From Atopsyche davidsoni (taxonomy: Eukaryota; Arthropoda; Insecta; Trichoptera; Hydrobiosidae), in NCBI GenBank assembly GCA_022113835.1, contig JAILWY010000015.1:62001-126000 (forward strand): a stretch of DNA of 64,000 nucleotides, given 5' to 3'. Of the stretch, positions 57,601 through 64,000 are shown piece by piece. The notes below the pieces were generated by a model, which searched no databases, had not been told where the DNA came from, and was given only the letters and a program-made list of their open reading frames with translations. Position numbers and translations under genes: made by a program. The number at the start of each line of letters is the position of its first letter. Position 1 is the stretch's first letter.

Positions 57601-59806
57601 GCCGCCCGACCGGCATTCTAGAATGCGCTCTTGGGTGCAAAAAGGTTGGGGACCATTGGTATATTATATGATTTAGCCATTTCTCATAATATTTATTGTG
57701 AATCTGTAATCCTCTTGGTGACAGGACTGTGTACACTAACGGGAGCACCGTGTGAGTCCGTGCCTCTGCAGGCTGGCACAGGAGGTGGCGGGGGAGGCGG
57801 AGGGGAGGAAGAGCTGGATCGAGATTTGGTGTGGGCGCAGTTGCTCTCCTCGCGCCAGGCACGCTTCCTTATGGGCGCCTCGTGCGGGGGCGGCAACATG
57901 AAGGTTGACGAGGATGAATACCAACGCTTAGGCCTACGCCCTCGCCATGCATACTCTGTGCTGGACGTGCGTGACGCACCACCGCTGCGCCTGCTTCGCC
58001 TACGCAACCCTTGGGGTCACTATTCTTGGCGTGGCCCCTATTCCCACTCCTGTCCGCTCTGGACTGAGTCTCTGCGCCGCCAGCTGCATGCTGCCCGCGA
58101 TGCGCACCCTGATCAGGGCGTTTTCTGGATATCCTTTGATGATGTCCTAAAGTGAGTACCCTACTTAAGGTGTATGTTTTTTAAACTACTCTATTTGGAA
58201 AAAAAAAATTTAAGAACCTGGTAGGTTTGGTTACTACCCATTATAGAAGCCATATTTTGTAAAAGACATTAAACATCTAAACAAATCAATGATTGTTACT
58301 CAACATTGTGGTTTAATCGTTTTACTTTTCCACTCTCGATATTAATATTCATTCTCTCCCCTTTACTGCGTTGCTTTTTAACTGGAAAAATAGAGTTTAT
58401 AATAAAAAAATTGGTGAATAAATAAATTGTTAGTAAATAAATATTTTTTTTACAGATAGCATTGGTCATTAAAAAGATACTCATTTAAAGCCTTCTTCAC
58501 ACATCACGCACCCCTTGAAATAGGTCAATAGTGCCCTCTTTTATGCTGTTTACTAAGCAAAATAAAGGGACACTATGGCTGATTGCAAATCGGTTGCAGG
58601 TTGTGTCGCTGCATGTGTAGCCAACTTAAAGAATTGCTATCTATAAGATTGAGTCATAAATAACTTAATGCAGGTAGAAAGTCTCTTGTTTTATTAACTA
58701 ACAGTCAAAAAGTTTTTGATTTCATTTGATAGATTAAAGTCAAAAAAGTGACAAATGGTTCAATTACCTATATTATTTCCAATACATTGAGCATCATTTC
58801 AGCGCGTATATATTTATGCGGTTTTAAAATAATATGGAAGACATCAAGAGCTCTCAGCCATGTTTTAGACTTAAACTCTATTAAAATAGTTCCCTCTCAT
58901 AGGAATGTATTTCATATGGTAGAGGCTGAAAAGAAAAGAAAATTATTGCAAATATAATAAGAGAACTTGAATATTACCATATAACTAAGTAAAGAAATTC
59001 AATATTTTTGACAGAGAGTACTTGGTGGAATTCCATTTTAATATTTTATTTATTTCATATTTATTTAAAATACTTCAGTGATTTCCACATTTTCGTTTTT
59101 ATTTGTGACCGGTTTCGCCAACCTTTCACGTCGGCATTATCAAAATCTAAATCACTCAAGTATTTTACTCAAAAATATTAAAATGGAATTCCACCAAGTA
59201 CTCTCTGTCAAAAATATTGAATTGCTTATTGAGTTGTCAGCATGTCTCAAATATATAATACAGTAAGTGAAAGTGTGCAACACTGAATGTGACGGTGTTT
59301 TCCAGGTACTTTGACTGCATCGACATCTGCAAGGTGCGCGTGGGCTGGCACGAAGTGCGCCTTACAGGCACACTGCCCCCGCTGGCCTCCACGCGCCACC
59401 TCTCTTGTCTTCTGCTCACGGTGCTACAGCCCACTGAGGCAGACTTCACTCTCTTCCAAGAAGGACAGAGGTACTAAACTTAAACGTACTAAAGACGCAC
59501 TGATTAAACTGGGGAACGAAGATTTTCAGTTCTTGTGATGCGTCGATAACGAGACCGTTGTAATGTATAGCAAGCTGAATTTGACAGGAATAAACAATCA
59601 TCATACATATATACAGTTTAATTGATTGATTTTTCATCAAATATTAGTTTGGAAGAATATTATATGACTCACCATCATATTGTTTCTGCTGCAGGAGTTC
59701 AGCTAAGGCACAGCGGTCACAGCTGGACCTGTGTGTGGTGGTGTTCCGGGCTCGCGCAGGCGCGGCACCTCACCCCGGCCGTCTTGTCGCCCACAGCAAA
59801 AGACAA
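42424..59806 (+). CDS. Calpain small optic lobes (calpain-15 type), 14 exons, 3' end missing
   Basis: Non-classical calpain, a cytoplasmic cysteine protease named after the Drosophila optic-lobe mutant. Fourteen exons join in exact phase (3,840 nt, 1,280 codons). The start is ATG 42,424. Seven RanBP2-type fingers (W-x-C-x2-C-x10-C-x2-C) lie near residues 10-29, 95-114, 226-245, 550-569, 639-659, 680-700 and 798-817. Linkers are long and Ser/Pro-rich. The calpain core begins with FVDESFP (about 877). Catalytic Cys is in [18 protein letters not shown] (about 950), His in [12 protein letters not shown] (about 1,120) and Asn in [10 protein letters not shown] (about 1,140). The last exon found reads DLCVVVF ... 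[10 protein letters not shown], the start of the C-terminal SOL-homology region. Further exons were not found before the window end. Introns contain many transposons and one antisense gene. Confidence 0.95.
42669..44280. other. sol intron 1, no further feature
   Basis: AT-rich 1.6-kb GC-AG intron without recognised repeats or genes. Confidence 0.5.
44281..44480 (+). CDS. sol exon 2 (zinc finger 2)
   Basis: Acceptor AATGTTTCAG; finger [20 protein letters not shown]; ends with a charged [13 protein letters not shown] stretch; donor CCAAG/GTCAGA. Confidence 0.9.
44597..45779 (+). CDS. sol exon 3 (zinc finger 3 and long linker)
   Basis: 1,183 nt, the largest exon. Finger [20 protein letters not shown] near residue 226, followed by about 300 residues of Ser/Thr/acidic low-conservation linker. 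Donor CAAA/GTAAGT. Confidence 0.93.
45925..46083. repeat. MITE family A copy
   Basis: In sol intron 3; compact palindromic copy (GTTTCGTCGACCTTTCACGT / ACGT... GGTTGGCGAAACCGG). Confidence 0.85.
46174..46323 (+). CDS. sol exon 4 (zinc finger 4)
   Basis: Acceptor [29 protein letters not shown] then VCG. Donor CCAG/GTATTA. Confidence 0.9.
46538..46735. repeat. MITE family A copy
   Basis: In sol intron 4; near full length, both termini recognisable. Confidence 0.9.
46975..47105 (+). CDS. sol exon 5 (acidic linker)
   Basis: Acceptor [28 protein letters not shown]; donor GCACAG/GTATGC. Phase agrees on both sides. Confidence 0.85.
47421..47550 (+). CDS. sol exon 6 (zinc finger 5)
   Basis: Acceptor [30 protein letters not shown] then CGGSR. 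Donor TTCTG/GTCAGT. Confidence 0.9.
47843..47976 (+). CDS. sol exon 7 (zinc finger 6)
   Basis: Acceptor [29 protein letters not shown] then KT. Donor GCCG/GTAATA. Confidence 0.9.
48184..48520. mobile_element. Non-autonomous hAT element with 8-bp target duplication
   Basis: CATAGGTTCCCAAC ... GTTGGGAGCCTATG ends, flanked by CTTTAGAA at 48,176-48,183 and 48,521-48,528. 337 bp, with GGGGGCG-rich subterminal repeats and no coding capacity. Confidence 0.9.
48529..48620 (+). mobile_element. Second hAT terminus
   Basis: CATGGGTGGCAAACCTTTTC and a CTGCCGGGCCAAATTAAGG stretch, typical of hAT ends; the other end was not found. Confidence 0.5.
48786..49580 (+). pseudogene. mariner transposase relic
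   Basis: Broken frames carry a helix-turn-helix-like start, then [29 protein letters not shown] and [15 protein letters not shown], ending at [15 protein letters not shown]. Several stops and frameshifts. Confidence 0.8.
49571..49888 (-). pseudogene. hAT transposase fragment (ZBED/GTF2IRD2-like lineage)
   Basis: Minus frame includes [20 protein letters not shown] and [12 protein letters not shown], the first catalytic-Asp block of one hAT group. Truncated both sides. Confidence 0.75.
50100..50641 (+). pseudogene. Helitron replicase N-terminal domain fragment
   Basis: The reading [52 protein letters not shown], then (after a frame change near 50,350) [20 protein letters not shown] and [17 protein letters not shown]. 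This is the conserved Helitron N-terminal region; the Rep and helicase catalytic parts are absent. Confidence 0.85.
50925..51500 (+). mobile_element. Solo LTR with internal minisatellite
   Basis: Ends TGTAACG ... CGTTACA (7-bp inverted) with a flanking ATAG on both sides (50,921-50,924; 51,501-51,504). 576 bp. A related LTR, interrupted by a transposon, is at 60,122-63,067. Confidence 0.75.
51064..51352. repeat. 27-bp minisatellite inside the LTR
   Basis: CGAGCACTACTCCCGAGGAC plus TCTCTTC, about ten copies with few substitutions. Since 27 is a multiple of three, a minus frame is open with a 9-residue SGVVLGRES repeat; not considered a gene. Confidence 0.92.
51966..52125 (+). CDS. sol exon 8 (Pro/Ser-rich linker)
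   Basis: Acceptor AAATTTCAG; encodes short repeats of [20 protein letters not shown], a 27-bp internal duplication; donor CGCAG/GTCAGT. Confidence 0.85.
52346..52492 (-). CDS. Nested gene exon 6 (terminal)
   Basis: [20 protein letters not shown] to GGPF and TGA. The start acceptor is weak and could shift slightly. Confidence 0.6.
   Translation of the reverse strand, partial: SIPTKCCKDRMERIIQIRNANQKDMKAAIAAQADIYSDPDQCSRGGPF
52346..54567 (-). CDS. Predicted secreted protein of unknown family, nested in sol intron 8
   Basis: Six exons join in phase: 54,567-54,508, 54,391-54,312, 54,234-54,039, 53,728-53,558, 53,280-53,059 and 52,492-52,346 (876 nt, about 291 residues). The first exon is a signal peptide ([20 protein letters not shown]). 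The mature part is largely helical and soluble, with scattered Cys (ACPDPS, TCARDF, WKCCDN, TKCCKDR, DQCSRGG), suggesting disulphides. There is no transmembrane segment after the signal. I do not recognise the family. All but the last acceptor (CTAAGCAAG) are good consensus. Coding composition is GC-richer than its introns. The gene lies antisense and entirely inside a 3.2-kb sol intron. Confidence 0.75.
52662..52832. repeat. MITE family A copy
   Basis: Between exons 5 and 6 of the nested gene; AGTACTTGGTGGAATTCCAT and GCCAACGTGAAAGGTTGGC. Confidence 0.85.
53059..53280 (-). CDS. Nested gene exon 5
   Basis: 74 codons, phase 0; [20 protein letters not shown] and [15 protein letters not shown]; donor ATCGAC/GTGAGT. 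Confidence 0.8.
53558..53728 (-). CDS. Nested gene exon 4
   Basis: 57 codons, phase 0 both ends; [20 protein letters not shown]; donor CCGAG/GTGGGC. Confidence 0.78.
54039..54234 (-). CDS. Nested gene exon 3
   Basis: Acceptor [31 protein letters not shown] and [15 protein letters not shown]; donor GCTGAG/GTGAGA. Confidence 0.8.
54312..54391 (-). CDS. Nested gene exon 2
   Basis: Acceptor [30 protein letters not shown]; donor CAAAA/GTCAGT. Confidence 0.75.
54508..54567 (-). CDS. Nested gene exon 1 (signal peptide)
   Basis: Start Met at 54,567 chosen because the 20 residues form a signal peptide and the donor ACG/GTACAC gives phase 0 into exon 2. An overlapping longer frame from 54,607 lacks this logic. 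Confidence 0.65.
55323..55605 (+). CDS. sol exon 9 (zinc finger 7, start of calpain module)
   Basis: Acceptor GATGTTTCAG; finger [20 protein letters not shown], a Gly/Ser linker, then a helical lead-in [15 protein letters not shown]. Ends in phase 0. Confidence 0.93.
55833..56255 (+). CDS. sol exon 10 (calpain core, catalytic Cys)
   Basis: Acceptor TATTCTTCAG. Contains [38 protein letters not shown] with the nucleophile Cys, and the oxyanion-side helix. Donor TCGCAG/GTACTA. Confidence 0.96.
56440..56536 (+). CDS. sol exon 11
   Basis: Acceptor [29 protein letters not shown] and [12 protein letters not shown], a conserved calpain block. Donor GAAG/GTACAC. Confidence 0.93.
57190..57300 (+). 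repeat. Dispersed repeat family C, fragment
   Basis: TTTAATATGATAAATATGTG and GATTGAAGTTTAGGAATCTG match copies at 21,670 and 25,770. Confidence 0.7.
57360..57600 (-). pseudogene. mariner transposase C-terminal fragment
   Basis: The minus strand reads, with frame breaks, pieces such as [22 protein letters not shown] and [12 protein letters not shown] sequence, the C-terminal end of mariner transposases. Confidence 0.6.
57725..58151 (+). CDS. sol exon 12 (catalytic His and Asn)
   Basis: Acceptor TTGGTGACAG. Contains an eight-Gly run, [31 protein letters not shown] and [14 protein letters not shown]. The acceptor lies 58 bp after a transposon target duplication. Donor CTAAA/GTGAGT. Confidence 0.95.
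58996..59224. repeat. MITE family A, best full-length copy
   Basis: Inverted ends AATTCAATATTTTTGACAGA / TCTGTCAAAAATATTGAATT enclose the palindromic body; in sol intron 12, ending about 80 bp upstream of exon 13. Confidence 0.92.
59306..59470 (+). CDS. sol exon 13
   Basis: Acceptor [30 protein letters not shown] and the beta-rich domain start. Donor ACAGAG/GTACTA. Confidence 0.92.
59695..59806 (+). CDS. sol exon 14
   Basis: Acceptor [29 protein letters not shown] and [10 protein letters not shown]; donor ACAA/GTATGC. The family's next block (a VRGFVGC-type segment) is not seen in the remaining 4 kb. Confidence 0.88.
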
Positions 59807-60689
59807 GTATGCCACTTTTGTTGATGAATGAGCTATATTCGCACCCTGCGGAAGATAATCCAACCCACCTCATTAAGTATAGCTAAGCATTGAATGTGTG
59901 AATTTTCATGCACTAAATGACACAGTTGTCTATTCTGCGCTGTCAAGAATGACAACAGTAAGTAGATTTGATCAATAGAATAGAATAGTTACAAGATCTG
60001 TACATATGGTGTCCCTCATTCTCAATCGACTATTGCAGCCGAATCCAGAGAATGTAAACAGCACATTACCTAATATACTGACTTCTTTACTGGGTAATAT
60101 TTTAAATTATGTTATATATATTGTTACGGTCTAGCAGTAAGTTTGAAAAACGAACACCATAAACAAAGGGACTCTGGAAGGATCGAGCGACCATCGATTA
60201 GGAGCGCCGATACGCGGTCTTGGAAAGCGAGGAGTACGCCTCGCGCGAGCTCCCGAATGTTGGAGATGCAAGGGGGGAAGCCATTTTGTGATTAGTGTCA
60301 GAGAGGGCTTCGGTCTGTCTGCACTCATAACAATGTTAATATAAATATATAATGTGGAAATAAATACTCTGTACGTTAGGGTGTCCCTTATATGACCAAA
60401 AAAAATTTTTTTTCAAATTTCGAATGCATACCCTCTACTTTTTTTACTAATGCTATAAGATACTTAAATATAAAATTTCATCTTTCTAGCATAATTGCAA
60501 CTAGTGCCGACCGAGCTTCAAAGTTTAGTAAAAAACGTGTTTTGTCTTGATATTTCGGTCTGGTATAAAATCATTATAAATGCAATAAATTAAGTGAATA
60601 AAAGTAAAAATTCAATTAGATGAACATTAATTTTTAATCAAAAACATAAAGTAATAACAATCAGTCAGGGTAACTTTTTTTTAGAGTTG

Positions 60690-62723
60690 TTTTTTTTCAG
60701 TCTGGATACAATTTTCTATGTTCCTGGACACAGCGCAGCAAGAACTGTTTTTGTTCTTCTTCAGCCGTGATAAGTCCGTTAAAATCTTGCATCATTTTAA
60801 CAGCCCTTTCAGCAGTATCATTCACAACTCTTAAATAATTAATTTTTCATTTAGCTTCCAGAAAAGCAGCATTATTATTCCAAGAAGATACATCTTCCTT
60901 TAGAAAACTGTCGTCGATCTGCAGTCGTGATAAAAATTGTTTGCTCTTTTCCGATACGAAATCATGCAGTGTTTTGTCTGGAAAAAAAAGGAAAATAAGA
61001 CAAATAACAAAAAAAATCTACAACAATTTAAATATATCACAAAAAGTCAATTTAACTTACCAAACAACCTTTGAGGAAGTTCTTCCTTTGACGGGTCATC
61101 GCGTTTGCTAAAATCTGAGGTTTTGTCCCGGTTGAAGTTGGCAATCATTTTCTTCTTAGTTTGGTTATCAACTTCATCATCAAACAGTGATAGAATTACT
61201 GTCTCTTCACATAAATACCACAAGTGATGGCTAAACTTGCTTATAGAAGCATTAGAAATTGTTGCGTCAACTTTTTCGTACTCTTTTAACATCTTCAAGA
61301 AGCGCAAATCTTGGTTAGGTGCTTTGATCGCCACTGTACATTCGAGCCAAGGTTTAACATACAACATCACGACAAATAAGCAAACATCTTGTAGAGCCTT
61401 TTTGTCCTTCGCAGTTATTCTGCATTGTGACTGAAGTAAACAAATTGTTTTAAAGAATAGATCGTTCTCGCCATCCAGCGTGCCTGATGCATGGCTCCGG
61501 GGGAGCTTAGTTTTAATTTTTACTCTGTGTCTCCTCCCAAAATTATTACGCACAGTTCGACCAATTTGTGGTAGTCATCTCTTACATAACCTTTGTCTAA
61601 TTCTGCCTTATAAAATATTAACAAAACTTGAATGTCTGTCTCGGCAACACGTTGTTTTACGAAATGAAGAGATGGTTCAATGATACTAGCGTCGATGTTT
61701 TTCCAATTTTTTCTGAACTTTTTAAGCATTGGAATATCTGGGCTACTAGTAATTTGCTTAATTTTGCTTTCAAAGACAGCTTTTAGGACCAATTCATAAA
61801 CATGATGACGACAGGTGAAAAGCAGAAATTCTCTTCCTAAAGTTTGCTCCAAAATAGCACAAGCTCCATTCAAATGGCCAGTATTGGAAGCTGTTGTGTC
61901 GCAGCACATTATTTGTACTTTATTGTGAAGGTTCCAGTCAAAAAGAGCTGTTGAGACAGCCTTACCTTGATGTTTTCCAGAAGAATGTTCTAGTTTCGGC
62001 ACTGCAACAAGCTGTTCCTTATCGTCAAACGAAGCAATAACTGGCAAGCGTTCTTCTTTAGAACTTCGTACATCCAACCTGGGTAATAGTTTTCCATCCC
62101 AATGGACTGTGACTACGTCGGGTACATTGTTTTGGAAGTCAGATTTTAATGCTTCTGCCCTTGATTTTCTAGTTTCAGCAGCTAGTGATTCTCTTTGTCT
62201 TACAACCCTTTCCTCTTCTTCCATTCGTCGTTGTTTAGATCTATCTTCTTTTTCCGACAATTTTTTATCAACACCACCTAAGCATCCCGGTCGATCTGGC
62301 TCTCTCTGTTTCATTAAAAATAATTTATCTTACTCTATTTTCATTCTCTCAAAAGCATCAGCATGTGCAATATCAAACAAATTATCAAGATCAATTTTGA
62401 AATTGTTCTCACGGCTCTTGAACGTAACCTGAGTTTTCTTACAATTTTTTTTGCAACTCTCTCCAAACATGATATAAATCAACAATTTTCTTCACGCAGT
62501 TAGGAAATGCCCCTGTTGGAATTCTTGCTTTTTCCCAATATATGATGCACTCCCTAATCACAAGATTTGCACTTTCACTAACAGTCAGTTTAACCTCAAG
62601 AATATTGTAAAATAGGACCGAGAGAAATTGTCGATTAGATGGTAATTTTGCACCATTTATTTGATATCTAGGCAAACCGATAAGGAAATTATTTTGTTTA
62701 TCACTCCGTAATTCCACCGACAT
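60690..62723 (-). pseudogene. Transposase-like gene of the hAT-like element, copy 2
   Basis: N-terminal ORF 62,723-62,439, the same A-run frameshift and TAA as copy 1, then 62,314-61,520 (MCCDTTASNTGHLNGACAIL; TCRHHVYELVLKAVFE), a nonsense change (GAG TAA) and a small frameshift, then 61,500-61,061 (FSHHLWYLCEETVILSLFDD). Next come an 83-bp GT-AG intron and a C-terminal KTLHDFVSEKSKQFLSRLQI and NDTAERAVKMMQDFN part. The family architecture is visible but this copy is not intact. Confidence 0.75.
60978..61060 (-). other. 83-bp intron in the hAT-like transposase
   Basis: TTTG/GTAAGTTAA donor and a T-rich CTTTTTTTTCCAG acceptor; joining flanks keeps the reading frame (QRLFD then KTLHDFV). Copy 1 lacks it together with upstream coding sequence. 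Confidence 0.65.
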
Positions 62724-63082
62724 GTCAACGCACTAAACAATGAAGCACTACTAATCTCAAAAATCACATATGAAATGACAAATAAAACATGTAGGTAACT
62801 ACATGTTTTATTTGTAAAAGTCACAGCGCAGTACTTACGCAACTTGTATGGACAAGTTAAAATCGCAAGTCGGCACGGGTTACCGTTTATAAATCGAACT
62901 AATATTTTTTTTCTAGACAATATAGGGTTATTACTAAACTTTTAAGAAGGTATGCGTAAAAAAATATCGAACTTGAAATTTAAGGGACACCCTACTGTAC
63001 GTAGATAAATAAATATAACTTGTGTTGACATAAATAAGCGTTTAACTGTGAACCCCGGCACGTTACAATATATATATATACA

Positions 63083-64000
63083 CCCATACTTCGCTTTACG
63101 GCTTAGATACGTTCCACGAAACTTGGCTGCAAAGCGAAAAGCCATATAAGGAATCAATTATTCTAATACAAATTCAATGGGATCGGTTCCAAATTTGTTA
63201 AATATGTAACACTTTTTACACATCCTGGCCATATTTTTTTCCAAACATGGTTCATTGTTGTTAATTTTAATTCCTTCCATGATTCACTGATGCTGTCAAC
63301 AGCATCCTTGATGTTATAGTTTTTCCAAAATTTTTTAATTGAAGCTTTACCATCGGTTTCCCTTATAAGTTGTCGGGAAGTTTCGGCGTAGGTAATATGC
63401 CTTAAAAGTGGCTATTGCACCCTGATCCATTGGTTGGATCAGAGCTGTTGTATTTTTCGGAAGGTACTCAATCATGACATCTTCAAATAGCTCGGATTAA
63501 TTAATAGGATGCCCTGGTGCATTATCCAAAATTAGCAAAGCCTTGTTGGTTAAATTATTGTCTCGCAAATATTTTTTCACTTCTGGACAAAAGTGATTTT
63601 TGAACCAATCCTCAAAAGTAGCTTTAGTCATCCAAGCTTTCTTGTTGGATTTCCATATGACGGGTAATTGATTTTTATTTAGTCCTTTAAGAGGCCTTGG
63701 ATTTTCGGACAAATATATTAAAAGTGGTTTTAGCTTAAAATCACCCGTGGCATTTGCACCAAGTAGCAAAGTAAATCGTTCTTTAGTTTTTGAAATGTAC
63801 GTGCGATCAGGCATTCGTTTCCAATAAAGCCCTGTTTCATCTACGTTAAACACTTGTTCAGGTTTATAACCACCTCTTTCAATAATTCTCTTTAAAATGT
63901 TGGGATATTCCTTAGATGCGGCCTCATCGGCGCTAGCTGCTTCACCTTTCATTTTCAAATTATACAAATTAAATCTATTTTTAAATTTTTCAAACCATCC
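63083..64000 (-). mobile_element. pogo/Tigger-type element, runs off the window
   Basis: A terminus-like CACCCATACTTCGCTTTACG follows a (TA)n run near 63,083, and a CENP-B/Tigger-type transposase is encoded on the minus strand toward the right edge. Confidence 0.7.
63390..63967 (-). pseudogene. Tigger/jerky-type DDE transposase fragment
   Basis: Open from 63,967 to a TAA at 63,497-63,499: EQVFNVDETGLYWKRMPDRT with the first Asp, TLLLGANATGDFKLKPLLIY, and LILDNAPGHPIN with the second catalytic Asp. Homology continues past the stop (MIEYLPKNTTALIQPMDQGA), so the stop is a lesion. The start lies beyond the window. Confidence 0.88.

Larger units (their letters stand above)
57020..57658. mobile_element. 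hAT-type element in sol intron 11
   Basis: Ends CGGTGGTCCTCAAC and GTTGGGGACCATTG, with the 8-bp duplication GTATATTA at 57,012-57,019 and 57,659-57,666. It has a perfect 28-bp palindrome at 57,030-57,057. The interior contains a family C fragment (57,190-57,300) and a mariner fragment (57,360-57,600). Confidence 0.85.
60377..62994 (-). mobile_element. hAT-like DNA transposon copy 2 (longest)
   Basis: Same 14-bp ends as copy 1 and the 8-bp duplication CTGTACGT (60,369-60,376; 62,995-63,002). 2,618 bp. Retains about 400 bp missing from copy 1, including a likely spliceosomal intron (60,978-61,060). Confidence 0.93.
60122..63067 (-). mobile_element. Solo LTR interrupted by a hAT-like element
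   Basis: Outer pieces 60,122-60,376 and 62,995-63,067 together match the LTR at 50,925-51,500 on the opposite strand: terminus TGTAACGTGCCGGGG, interior TCCAAGACCGCGTAT and GGTCGCTCGATCCTTCCAG, terminus CCGTAACA. It lacks the 27-bp minisatellite. Confidence 0.75.

Overview
This looks like insect nuclear DNA, most likely from a lepidopteran. It is AT-rich with small GC-richer coding exons, introns and transposon relics of animal type. It holds R1-clade LINEs, Ty3/gypsy remnants, Helitrons, mariner, pogo/Tigger and hAT relics, dense palindromic MITEs and (CCTAA)n tracts. Species assignment is inference; no rRNA or mitochondrial marker is present.

Four protein-coding genes can be assembled by matching splice sites and reading phase by eye. 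(1) 29,771-33,105 (+): a polypeptide N-acetylgalactosaminyltransferase (catalytic domain plus ricin-type lectin domain, first exons missing). One catalytic exon carries a 477-bp terminal-inverted-repeat insertion. (2) 36,946-41,244 (-): a three-exon MADF/BESS-type DNA-binding protein of 226 residues. (3) 42,424-59,806 (+): fourteen exons of the calpain small optic lobes (sol/calpain-15 type), with seven RanBP2-type zinc fingers and a calpain protease core with Cys, His and Asn present. The 3' end lies beyond the window or was not found. (4) 52,346-54,567 (-): a six-exon gene for a predicted secreted protein of about 291 residues that I do not recognise, nested antisense in sol intron 8.

The first 29 kb contains no convincing gene. 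It is a repeat landscape: an AT minisatellite (1-372), foldback elements with tRNA-like segments (about 2.2, 4.3 and 10.4 kb), a 5'-truncated R1-clade LINE with a 14-bp target duplication (5,599-7,126), a 62-bp minisatellite (11,421-12,248), an internally deleted mariner (12,546-13,137), a decayed gypsy element whose pol ends in the same minisatellite motif (about 18.6-21.5 kb), LTR-like promoters (22.7-23.5 kb), a perfect foldback (23,932-24,120) and a Helitron fragment (25,051-25,560). A few GC-richer islands could be regulatory or exonic.

The right half has genes whose introns are packed with transposons. Two copies of a hAT-like element with 14-bp termini and 8-bp target duplications occur, one in the MADF gene intron (37,793-39,988) and one inside a solo LTR downstream of sol exon 14 (60,377-62,994). 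A Helitron shell (48,122-50,736) with nested hAT and mariner debris and a solo LTR with an internal 27-bp minisatellite (50,925-51,500) sit in sol intron 7. About ten copies of one palindromic MITE family are spread over the window, and a pogo/Tigger transposase runs off the right edge.
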